Notes under the pieces: generated by a model
Told to the model about the DNA's origin: nothing
The model's database searches: none
The model's input: only the letters and a program-made list of their open reading frames with translations
Position numbers and translations under genes: made by a program
Shown: one piece after another, positions 1-5,649 of the stretch
Layout: every line of letters begins with the position of its first letter
Numbering within the stretch: position 1 is the first letter of the stretch
NCBI GenBank assembly: GCA_963658695.1
Contig: CAVKRN010000075.1
Span: forward strand, 1-8,998
Length of the DNA: 8,998 nt
From: CAG-791 sp963658695
GTDB lineage: Bacteria; Bacillota; Clostridia; Lachnospirales; Lachnospiraceae
Direction: 5' to 3'

Positions 1-38
1 TGAAAGGAAGAAAGCAGTATTAGAGTTCGTACGTGTTG

Positions 39-69
39 CAGTCGTGACCATTTTGATTACGACTGTTTT
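39..69 (+). terminator. Hairpin terminator of an upstream unit (weak)
   Basis: CAGTCGT at 39-45 is the exact reverse complement of ACGACTG at 59-65. Two further pairs (one G-T) extend the stem to 9 bp, with an 11-base loop, and TTTT follows at 66-69. It probably ends transcription of a gene whose coding part lies before the window. Stops occur at 1-3 and 21-23 in two frames, so that gene could end at either. The third frame stays open to 184 but runs through both terminators and has no recognisable product. Confidence 0.5.
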
Positions 70-90
70 CGAAAAAGATGGATTGTGTGT

Positions 91-123
91 AAAACGGTCT
101 GCTTCGGCAGGCCGTTTTATTTT
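91..123 (+). terminator. Strong intrinsic terminator
   Basis: AAAACGGTCTGC (91-102) pairs with GCAGGCCGTTTT (107-118) as a 12-bp stem with one G-T pair. It is closed by a stable TTCG tetraloop and followed by ATTTT. The A-run/T-run flanks mean it could also work on the other strand. It separates the preceding unit from the phosphatase gene, so the latter should have its own promoter between about 124 and 349. Confidence 0.88.
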
Positions 124-185
124 ACAAAGAGTGCCTTTCTTTTTACATGACAGTGATCATGTCCTTTACAAGGGACGCCTACAAT
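121..185 (+). promoter_or_regulatory. Possible control region: three TTTACA boxes, palindrome and -10-like TACAAT
   Basis: TTTACA occurs at 121-126, 142-147 and 165-170, at steps of 21 and 23 bases, or about two helical turns. An inverted repeat, ACATGA-N6-TCATGT, lies at 145-162, and a -10-like TACAAT lies at 180-185 with no good -35 before it. Bacillus PhoP binds repeats of TT(A/T/C)ACA spaced about 11 bases apart, often where the -35 is poor. Because a phosphatase gene follows, phosphate-starvation control is a reasonable guess. Only alternate boxes of such an array are present, so this is not a firm Pho box call. Confidence 0.3.
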
Positions 186-208
186 AGACCGCGTAAGAAA
201 TGGATGCC

Positions 209-293
209 GGTGCGGCGGACGTCGCCGGACGTCAGAGCCTCTGGAGCCAGAGAAAGAGAAGCTGCGTAGCAGCGGTTTGCGAGTGTGGCTCTG
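209..293 (+). other. Structured leader before the phosphatase gene
   Basis: Nested and adjacent inverted repeats lie between the putative promoter and the gene. CAGAGCC (233-239) can pair with GGCTCTG (287-293), CTCTGG (239-244) with CCAGAG (247-252), and GCTGC (261-265) with GCAGC (269-273). GACGTC also occurs twice (219-224 and 227-232). The outer and inner pairings share base 239, so they are partly exclusive. There is no T-run, so it is not a terminator. It may be a 5' leader RNA structure or a degenerate repeat; I do not recognise a known riboswitch class. Confidence 0.35.
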
Positions 294-333
294 AATGGTT
301 GCGATTTAGTTAGACAGAAAGCGTCTGCAGAAT

Positions 334-341
334 GGAGAGAG
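334..341 (+). promoter_or_regulatory. Ribosome binding site for the phosphatase gene
   Basis: GGAGAGAG lies 8 bases before the ATG at 350. It overlaps the in-frame ATG at 332, so it favours 350 as the true start. Starting at 350 also gives a clean signal peptide beginning MKKKK. Confidence 0.7.
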
Positions 342-349
342 ATTCGGTT

Positions 350-1927
350 ATGAAAAAGAAAAAGCTGTTTTCAGTGCTGGTGATGGCAGGACTTTCCGTG
401 TCCATTATCGCAGAATGTGCTATGAATGTGCTGCCGGCCAGCGCTTCCACGGTGCATTACAATGATTCCTCTGTGACAGGCGCGTCCAGTGGCTGGGCAG
501 AGTGGGCAGCAAACTGGGAGGAGACTGCGACGGATTATACCAAGGTTTCCATTACGCCCGGTGAGGATGAGACCAAGCTCAATTTTGCATGGTATAGCAA
601 ATACAGTAAGGAACCGACTCCGATCGTTCTTTTCGGTACATCCAAGAACAATTTGAAGCAGTACAAGGGCACCACCGGCAATGTCGAGAAAGATTTAACA
701 GACGGCGAGGCATACCAGTATAATCACGTAACGGTTACCGGCCTGAAGGAAAATACCACCTACTACTACACCGTGGAGAAAAACGGCGTGCAGTCTGAGG
801 TGAGAAAATATACCACCGGCAGCTTTGAGAACGTCAATATCCTGTACGTAGGCGATCCGCAGATCGGTGCTTCCAAGGGACAGCCTCAAAACGGAGAAAA
901 ACTCACCAACACCTCCGGCGTTGCCAATACCGCAGCCCGCAACGATGGCTTTGCCTGGGATCGTACCCTGGATGTTGCAACAGGACTCAATGATAACATC
1001 AATTTCATGATTTCTGCCGGTGACCAGGTCAACAAGACAGGAAAGGCCAAGGAAGAGGAGTACGCAGCATATCTTTCCGCCAGTGCTCTGGAGAGTCTTG
1101 CCACCGCAACGACCATTGGCAACCACGATTCTCTGAATGCGGATTACGCATATCATTTCAATGTGCCCAATGCAACGGAGAATGGCAAGACCCAGGCTGG
1201 CGGTGACTACTATTACTCCTATGGCCCCGGACTGTTTATCGTCTTAAATACCAATAACTACAACGTGGCAGAGCATGAAAAGACGATGCAGGAAGCCATT
1301 GCTTCCAATCCGAATGCGAAGTGGCGCATTGTCACCATTCACCAGGACATCTACGGATCCGGCTTGGATCACTCCGATACCGACGGCATGATTCTTCGTA
1401 CGCAGCTGACACCTATTTTTGACCGCTACGATGTGGATGTGGTACTGCAGGGTCATGATCACACCTATAGCCGTTCCAATATCCTCTATGGCGATGGCAA
1501 GACTCACGGCTCTTATGAATTCCGCCTGGCATCGGACGGCAAGGATTATGACTGGGATCACGCTTATAATGTAACTACCGATGAGGCCATCGAGCTGGCA
1601 CCGGAAGATGGCAATGCGGAAGCAAAGAAAGCACTGGATTCCTTCACGGAGGACAATAAGTGCTATACCATTGAGAGCGCCGGAACAGACCATGTGACGG
1701 ACCCGCAGGGTACATTGTATATGACTGCCAATTCGGCATCGGGTTCCAAATACTATGAGCTGATCTCCACACAGCAGGATTATATTGCAGCAAGATCCCA
1801 GAACTGGCTGCCCAGCTACTCGGTCATCAACCTGACCAAGGACAGCTTTACCATCAATACCTACCAGATCACAGATAACAGTGTGGAACAGATCGATGAT
1901 ACCTTTACCATTACAAAGACAAAATAA
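350..1927 (+). CDS. Secreted purple-acid-phosphatase-like metallophosphoesterase
   Basis: This 525-residue exported protein probably hydrolyses phosphomonoesters or related phosphate esters outside the cell. Residues 1-33 form a signal peptide: four lysines, a hydrophobic core and an A-S-A cleavage site at 30-32. Residues about 65-160 look like the fibronectin-III-like N-terminal domain of purple acid phosphatases. The dinuclear-metal calcineurin-like domain follows, with D169 (GDPQ), D225 (GDQVN), N258-H259-D260 (GNHD), H331 (VTIHQD) and H369/H371 (GHDHTYSR). In classic purple acid phosphatases the second motif is GDxxY, and its tyrosine binds iron. Here that position is N228, so the enzyme is unlikely to be truly purple and may use other metals. 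No cell-wall anchor or C-terminal membrane segment is seen, so it is probably released or loosely attached. An alternative start at 332 would add MERDSV and spoil the signal peptide. The gene stands alone between terminators. Its substrate is not predictable from sequence. Confidence 0.93.
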   Translation: MKKKKLFSVLVMAGLSVSIIAECAMNVLPASASTVHYNDSSVTGASSGWAEWAANWEETATDYTKVSITPGEDETKLNFAWYSKYSKEPTPIVLFGTSKNNLKQYKGTTGNVEKDLTDGEAYQYNHVTVTGLKENTTYYYTVEKNGVQSEVRKYTTGSFENVNILYVGDPQIGASKGQPQNGEKLTNTSGVANTAARNDGFAWDRTLDVATGLNDNINFMISAGDQVNKTGKAKEEEYAAYLSASALESLATATTIGNHDSLNADYAYHFNVPNATENGKTQAGGDYYYSYGPGLFIVLNTNNYNVAEHEKTMQEAIASNPNAKWRIVTIHQDIYGSGLDHSDTDGMILRTQLTPIFDRYDVDVVLQGHDHTYSRSNILYGDGKTHGSYEFRLASDGKDYDWDHAYNVTTDEAIELAPEDGNAEAKKALDSFTEDNKCYTIESAGTDHVTDPQGTLYMTANSASGSKYYELISTQQDYIAARSQNWLPSYSVINLTKDSFTINTYQITDNSVEQIDDTFTITKTK

Positions 1928-1928
1928 T

Positions 1929-1947
1929 TGTATCAACAATTGATACA
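1929..1947 (+). repeat. Short perfect inverted repeat after the phosphatase stop codon
   Basis: TGTATCAA (1929-1936) and TTGATACA (1940-1947) form a perfect 8-bp stem with a CAA loop, 2 bases after the stop codon. It lies directly before the GC-rich terminator. It may stabilise the 3' end of the mRNA, act as an accessory hairpin, or be a protein-binding site; nothing further distinguishes these. Confidence 0.45.
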
Positions 1948-1954
1948 GGATCTG

Positions 1955-1993
1955 AGCCTGGCAGGCGATCGGCCTGCCGGGCTTGGTCTTTTT
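1955..1993 (+). terminator. Intrinsic terminator of the phosphatase gene
   Basis: AGCCTGGCAGGC (1955-1966) pairs with GCCTGCCGGGCT (1972-1983) in a 12-bp GC-rich stem with one G-T pair and a 5-base loop. A T-rich tail, TCTTTTT, runs to 1993. It ends 18 bases before the next start codon at 2012, so the yibE-type gene is probably expressed by read-through or from a promoter inside this short gap. I see no clear promoter there. Confidence 0.85.
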
Positions 1994-2011
1994 CGGCGTA
2001 ACGAGGCAGAC

Positions 2012-3193
2012 ATGGAAAAACAGTTCGAACATGCAATGAATCCGAAAACAGAGAAAAAAACGAAGAGAATCCTTTTGCGCTGGGGCCTTCCGGCAGCTTT
2101 GGCATTCCTTTTTGTGTTGTGGGTTGTTCACATAAATGTGGTGGAGAAAACAGAGCTAATTAACCGCACGGGGCAGACCTTTGAAAAGGCCGTTGTTACG
2201 GAAATTCTGCAGGACAATATGCAGGAAGACGGTACCCGCGTGGGAGAGCAGACCGTCAGAGTCCTTATGAAAAGCGGAGAATTAAAAGGGCAGGAGATTG
2301 TCTGCACCTCCTCTGCGGGATACCTTTTCGGAGCGGCCTGCCGCGTGGGCATGAAGGTGATCATTATGCAGAGCGTAGCCGGGGATGTTGTAGTGTCCAG
2401 TGTCTATGCTCAGGACCGTGGAATGGTGCTGCTCCTGTTTGCTCTGCTGTATTTGGCGTCTCTTTGCGTTGTTGGCGGCTGGAAGGGCTTGCGAGGTGCA
2501 CTGGGATTGGTATTTACCTTTGCCAGCATTATTTTTATCTATCTGCCGCTGATATACAAGGGATATTCTCCCTTCTGGGTGGCAGTTTTCCTCTGTGTGG
2601 TGACGACCATTATCACTCTTTGGCTGATCGGAGGATTGACAAAGAAGACCATGGCGGCCATCGCCGGGACGCTGGCCGGTGTGCTGTTTGCGGGAATTAT
2701 GGCGTCGGTGTTTTCTATGGCGACGGGGATTACAGGCTGGAATGTATCGGACATTGAAACGCTGGTGACGCTGTGGGAGACCAATGACATTGCAGTGGGC
2801 GGACTTCTCTTTTCCGGACTTTTGATTTCCACACTGGGGGCTGTCATGGATGTAGCGATGTCGATCGCCAGCTCCATGCAGGAAATCTGCGAGCAGAATC
2901 CCGCCATCGGAAGGTGGGAGCTTTTGCGGGCCGGTATGCGCATCGGCCGGGATATGATGGGAACGGATTCCAACACATTGATCCTGGCCTTTGCGGGCGG
3001 CAGCGTTTCCATGCTGGTATTGGACTATGCCTACGATCTGCCGCTGTTGCAGATCATCAATTCCAATAACATTGGTATTTCCATTATGCAGGGATTATCC
3101 GGAAGCTTTGGCGTCGTGTTCAGCGTGCCGGCGACTGTTGCGATCGCAGCGATGGTTTACAGAGGCAAGCGCAGTTTGCAGGATTCGGAATAA
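2012..3193 (+). CDS. YibE/F family multipass membrane protein
   Basis: This 393-residue integral membrane protein belongs to the YibE/F family, whose biochemical role is not established. Residues about 23-41 form a first membrane segment. An extracytoplasmic beta-rich stretch follows (about 45-135), then about seven hydrophobic segments from 137 to 383. The family hallmark GAVMDVAMSIASS lies at 276-288, and GRDMMGTDSNTLILAF at 312-327 is also typical. The start at 2012 is preceded by CGAGG five bases upstream. The frame is open back to a TTG at 1928, but that start would translate across the terminator hairpin and add a non-conserved segment. ATG 2036 is a further option. Only one YibE/F-type gene is present here, whereas two are often paired. 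A strong terminator follows, so it is probably a single-gene unit. Family assignment is firm; function is open. Confidence 0.9.
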   Translation: MEKQFEHAMNPKTEKKTKRILLRWGLPAALAFLFVLWVVHINVVEKTELINRTGQTFEKAVVTEILQDNMQEDGTRVGEQTVRVLMKSGELKGQEIVCTSSAGYLFGAACRVGMKVIIMQSVAGDVVVSSVYAQDRGMVLLLFALLYLASLCVVGGWKGLRGALGLVFTFASIIFIYLPLIYKGYSPFWVAVFLCVVTTIITLWLIGGLTKKTMAAIAGTLAGVLFAGIMASVFSMATGITGWNVSDIETLVTLWETNDIAVGGLLFSGLLISTLGAVMDVAMSIASSMQEICEQNPAIGRWELLRAGMRIGRDMMGTDSNTLILAFAGGSVSMLVLDYAYDLPLLQIINSNNIGISIMQGLSGSFGVVFSVPATVAIAAMVYRGKRSLQDSE

Positions 3194-3231
3194 ATCAACA
3201 GCAATATAGTGATCAAGTGTTTCTGTGACAG

Positions 3232-3275
3232 GACAGGTGAGTCTCTATGAATTCAGAGGGATTCGCCTGTCTTTT
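3232..3275 (+). terminator. Strong terminator of the YibE/F gene
   Basis: A 15-bp stem joins 3232-3246 (GACAGGTGAGTCTCT) with 3257-3271. It has three G-T pairs and no mismatches, a 10-base loop, and TTTT at 3272-3275. It lies 38 bases after the stop codon at 3191-3193. Another long inverted repeat starts immediately after it, but the two structures do not overlap. Confidence 0.85.
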
Positions 3276-3278
3276 GCT

Positions 3279-3502
3279 GTGCAGGGGGACGTTATAGTGC
3301 ACTGGCCGGCCAGTGACGGGTCCTGGCAGAGTTGTCCGATCAGGGGACGTTCTCACTCCATCCTCGGACCTAGCGGTGCTAAGCTCGCAGAATACGCTCG
3401 CAAGCACCGAGGCCTCGCAAGGCCCCTGATCTGGACATTCTCTGCCACCCATCGCTTGGCCGGCGAGTGTACTGTTACATAGTTGTCTGCACAAGATTTT
3501 TT
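3279..3502 (+). repeat. Large GC-rich imperfect inverted repeat: MITE-like element or structured RNA
   Basis: The arms at 3289-3346 and 3423-3480 are imperfect reverse complements over 58 bases each. They share the blocks GCCGGCCA, TGGCAGAG, TGTCC and ATCAGGGG. The symmetry resumes at the outer edges, where TGTGCAG (3278-3284) mirrors CTGCACA (3487-3493). The centre can fold into smaller hairpins: CGGTGCT (3374-3380) with AGCACCG (3403-3409), and GCCT (3412-3415) with AGGC (3420-3423). GCTCGCA occurs twice (3383-3389 and 3396-3402). A 16-bp perfect palindrome, CACTGGCCGGCCAGTG, lies at 3300-3315. TTTTTT follows at 3497-3502, so a + strand transcript could end there. No conserved protein is seen. 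It could be a miniature inverted-repeat element or a long hairpin noncoding RNA; I do not recognise the family. Confidence 0.75.
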
Positions 3503-3569
3503 GCGCTATCATATCATGCATATTCCGATTTAGTCTGTATCAAATTGCGGCAAAACAAGAAAGGAAACG

Positions 3570-3665
3570 ATGGAAAAAGAACAGATCGTAAATCATATCA
3601 TTACGTGCCCTGCTCCGGGCCGCGACGGCAGGTTTTCTGAGATGTTTAACAGTGCATTGATTTGA
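3570..3665 (+). CDS. Possible 31-residue ORF (gene remnant or small protein)
   Basis: A short frame starts with ATG after AGGAAA at a good ribosome-binding distance and ends in TGA. Its product begins MEKEQIVNHIITCPAPGRDG and is 31 residues long, with no signal peptide, membrane segment or recognisable domain. Codon use looks ordinary and GC-richer than the following antitoxin gene. Its stop codon lies inside the -35/-10 region of the toxin-antitoxin promoter. This is compatible with the intact 5' end of a gene whose remainder was lost when the defence block arrived. It could also be a genuine small protein or a chance frame. Confidence 0.3.
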   Translation: MEKEQIVNHIITCPAPGRDGRFSEMFNSALI

Positions 3666-3707
3666 TGAGATTTCACTGATACAATTAATTTCACTGAAAG
3701 AGTGAAA
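3657..3707 (+). promoter_or_regulatory. Promoter and candidate autoregulatory operator of the AbiE-like module
   Basis: TTGATT (3657-3662) and TACAAT (3680-3685) are separated by exactly 17 bases and form a good sigma-A-type promoter, with a start expected near 3692. TTTCACTGA occurs between the two boxes (3671-3679) and again at 3689-3697. The second copy forms an inverted repeat, TTTCACT-GAAAG-AGTGAAA (3689-3707), across the expected start. Repeats placed like this would block RNA polymerase when bound. AbiEi antitoxins are known to repress their own operon by binding inverted repeats, so this is the natural operator candidate. The placement also argues against the GTG at 3702 as a start codon. 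Confidence 0.65.
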
Positions 3708-3719
3708 GCGGTAAAAACA

Positions 3720-4742
3720 ATGAAACCTGGAAGAGATGGATTGGAATGTGTAGAAAATAAATTTATAAAACTACCAAACGTTCAGAAATATGAAGTTGTC
3801 CAGAGGGGAGAAGATGGTTTTATTGCGTCAGTAAAAATGGATGATGGATATGAATTTAAAATAAATGCTTATTGCCTGAATAATGTATTTCCATCCACCA
3901 TTATGAAATTAATGGAGAAGCAGGATAAAAGCCAGAAAATAAATATCTTGGTTGCTCCCTATATTTCAGAAAGAGCTGCTCAAATATGTGAAAGTAATGC
4001 CATGGGATATTTTGATTATGCGGGGAATTGCTGGTTTGCAGGTCATTCTGTTTTTTTATCTGAAAAGGGAAATAAGAATCCTAGACCAAAAGACCAGAAG
4101 GCGGTATCCATTTTTGGAAGAACTTCTATAGTATCTTCCTGCATTTTGCGTGAATTGTTCGCAGACGTAACGAAGACATGGAGGCAGAAATATCTGGCGG
4201 AAAAGGTGGGATGCAGTATTGGTCAGGTGTCCAAAGTGATGAATGCATTGGTTGAAAATGCATGGGTTGAAAAGGTGCCAGATGGCTATAAGATGAGTGA
4301 TCCGGAGTCACTTTTGTTGGAATGGAGCAAAGAATATGGAAAAAAAGAAGTACCTTCTTATGCATGCTACAGTTTAGATGGTGTATCTGTTATTGAACAG
4401 CGATTAATAAAATTAAAAAGGGATTCCGGTATAGATGCGTATCTTACGGGTTTAGCCGGAGGAGTGCGTTACGCACCGGTGGTACGATACAATAAACTAC
4501 ATGTATATATTGCACCAGAGGATATCCGAGAAGCCATTCGTTATTTGGACATGAAAGAGGTGAATAGTGGTTCAAATGTTATTATTTTTCCATTAGAGAA
4601 TGACTCTTATATTAAGGATTGCAGGGTGATTGATGAGGCTGCGGTAGTATCTCCACTGCAAATATATCTGGATAGTATGCAGATAAAAGGCCGGGGGGAA
4701 GAGATGGCAGAGGCTGTTTTGAAGAAGGAGATCCTTAGATGA
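3720..4742 (+). CDS. AbiEi-type antitoxin / transcriptional regulator (type IV toxin-antitoxin)
   Basis: This 340-residue protein is expected to neutralise the adjacent nucleotidyltransferase toxin and repress its own operon. Numbering from the upstream GTG 3702 (subtract 6 for ATG 3720), residues about 80-125 carry the pattern LVAPYISERAA...GYFDYAGNCWF, typical of the AbiEi-like regulator family. Residues 140-200 form a winged helix-turn-helix; the recognition-helix region is YLAEKVGCSIGQVSKVMNAL. The C-terminal part ends with SPLQIYLDSMQIKGRGEEMAEAVL (317-340), another family signature. The classic AbiEi has its winged helix at the N-terminus, whereas here about 130 residues precede it. ATG 3720 is preferred because GTG 3702 lies only about 10 bases after the predicted transcription start and inside the operator. 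Its ribosome binding site (AAAGCGG) is weak. The gene overlaps the toxin gene by 4 bases and is visibly A/T-richer than yibE or ychF, which suggests acquisition by transfer. Confidence 0.85.
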   Translation: MKPGRDGLECVENKFIKLPNVQKYEVVQRGEDGFIASVKMDDGYEFKINAYCLNNVFPSTIMKLMEKQDKSQKINILVAPYISERAAQICESNAMGYFDYAGNCWFAGHSVFLSEKGNKNPRPKDQKAVSIFGRTSIVSSCILRELFADVTKTWRQKYLAEKVGCSIGQVSKVMNALVENAWVEKVPDGYKMSDPESLLLEWSKEYGKKEVPSYACYSLDGVSVIEQRLIKLKRDSGIDAYLTGLAGGVRYAPVVRYNKLHVYIAPEDIREAIRYLDMKEVNSGSNVIIFPLENDSYIKDCRVIDEAAVVSPLQIYLDSMQIKGRGEEMAEAVLKKEILR

Positions 4743-5569
4743 TAAGGGATGCAGATTTGAAAAGCTGTGTAGATTACTCGGAAGGACAAAAACGGGCTGC
4801 ACATAGAGTTCTGGTAGAACTGGTTAATATTTTTCAGGAATACGAAGATGAAATTCGCGTGGTAGGAGGATGGGTCCCGGATCTGATGTTTCCGGAAGAA
4901 GGCCATGTGGGAAGCGTGGATGTGGATATCATGGTCAATCATCTGACTTTGCAGGACGAGGGTTACCAGAATATGTCAAGGATACTTCAGAAAAACGGAT
5001 ACGAGGAGCATCCGGAGAAATATTTTTCTTTTGTGAGGACAGTGATTGTGGACGGGATTTCTTATGATGTAGATGTAGACATCCTGGCAGGAATGTACGG
5101 TGGGACGCAGCTAAAAAGAAGAAGCCAGCATGTACAGGGGATTAAGGCATTAAAGGCTACAGGCGGTAATTTTGCATTTGAATTTCCGGCACAGAAGATT
5201 AGCGTGGAAGCTGAACGTCCGGATGGAGCAATGGATGTTGCCAATGTCAGTGTTGTGGCGGTAGTTCCCTATATAATCATGAAAACCGCAGCAATGGGAA
5301 GAGGGAAAGCAAAGGATGCTTATGATATTTATTTTATCATCAAGCATTATATTGGTGGTGTGAGGGAACTGGCGAAAGAGTTCTCACCGGTAAGAGGAAA
5401 AAGTATTGTGATGGAAGCCAAGGATAAGTTGGCAGGTAAATTTGCTTCTGAAAATCATGCAGGTCCAAGAGATGTGGCGGATTTCATGGATTTGGACGAT
5501 GAAGAAAGTATAGAGATGATTAAAAGAGACGCTTATGAACAAGTACAGGCCTTGCTGAGTTTAATATAG
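4739..5569 (+). CDS. AbiEii-type nucleotidyltransferase toxin
   Basis: This 276-residue protein of the DNA-polymerase-beta-like nucleotidyltransferase fold resembles AbiEii/AbiGii toxins, cytoplasmic growth inhibitors thought to transfer nucleotides to an RNA target. G43-G44-W45 begins the active-site loop, and D61-x-D63 (SVDVDIM) gives the two metal-binding aspartates. The acidic strand D110-x-D112-x-D114 probably supplies the third. GRGKAKDAYDIYFI (K190, K192, D193, D196) matches the later conserved K-x-x-D-x-x-D-type helix of the family. AAGGAG at 4725-4730 lies 8 bases before the ATG, which overlaps the antitoxin stop as ATGA. The pair is therefore translationally coupled in the usual antitoxin-first order. 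Unlike many AbiEii proteins, the loop reads GGW rather than GGT or GGF. Family assignment is good; toxicity and target are inferred. Confidence 0.86.
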   Translation: MIRDADLKSCVDYSEGQKRAAHRVLVELVNIFQEYEDEIRVVGGWVPDLMFPEEGHVGSVDVDIMVNHLTLQDEGYQNMSRILQKNGYEEHPEKYFSFVRTVIVDGISYDVDVDILAGMYGGTQLKRRSQHVQGIKALKATGGNFAFEFPAQKISVEAERPDGAMDVANVSVVAVVPYIIMKTAAMGRGKAKDAYDIYFIIKHYIGGVRELAKEFSPVRGKSIVMEAKDKLAGKFASENHAGPRDVADFMDLDDEESIEMIKRDAYEQVQALLSLI

Positions 5570-5637
5570 GGATGGCCCCTGAGGCTGAAGAAGCGTTTTA
5601 TACAGAATAATCGTTCAGAAACTTTAAGAAATATGGC

Positions 5638-5644
5638 GGAGGTG
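5638..5644 (+). promoter_or_regulatory. Ribosome binding site for the restriction gene, supporting a GTG start
   Basis: GGAGGTG, a near-perfect anti-16S match, ends 5 bases before GTG 5650. No ATG in this frame gives a plausible start, and the Mrr N-terminal domain begins within the first few codons, so GTG 5650 is the start. Confidence 0.8.
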
Positions 5645-5649
5645 TAAAG

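Noticed and set aside
2..184. Open + frame from the window edge through two terminators
   Set aside because: It reads through two hairpin terminators and the TTTACA region, and the peptide matches nothing I recognise. The previous gene more likely ends at 3 or 23.
1244..2131. Long open frame of 295 codons on the - strand
   Set aside because: It lies antisense to the phosphatase and the yibE start, crosses the terminator, and encodes a cysteine/isoleucine-rich sequence with no recognisable domain. The + strand proteins are clear family members.
3300..3430. CRISPR array
   Set aside because: The only internal direct repeat is a single 7-base pair of copies; there is no regular repeat-spacer pattern here or elsewhere in the window.
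3272..3504. TTTTGC on both sides of the large inverted repeat as a target-site duplication
   Set aside because: The right copy (3499-3504) is not adjacent to the element end at 3493, and a 6-base T-rich match is easily chance.
3213..3521. Open frames on both strands across the inverted repeat (85 codons +, 102 codons -)
   Set aside because: Both run through the yibE terminator and the palindromic arms, so their peptides merely mirror the repeat. No domain is seen.
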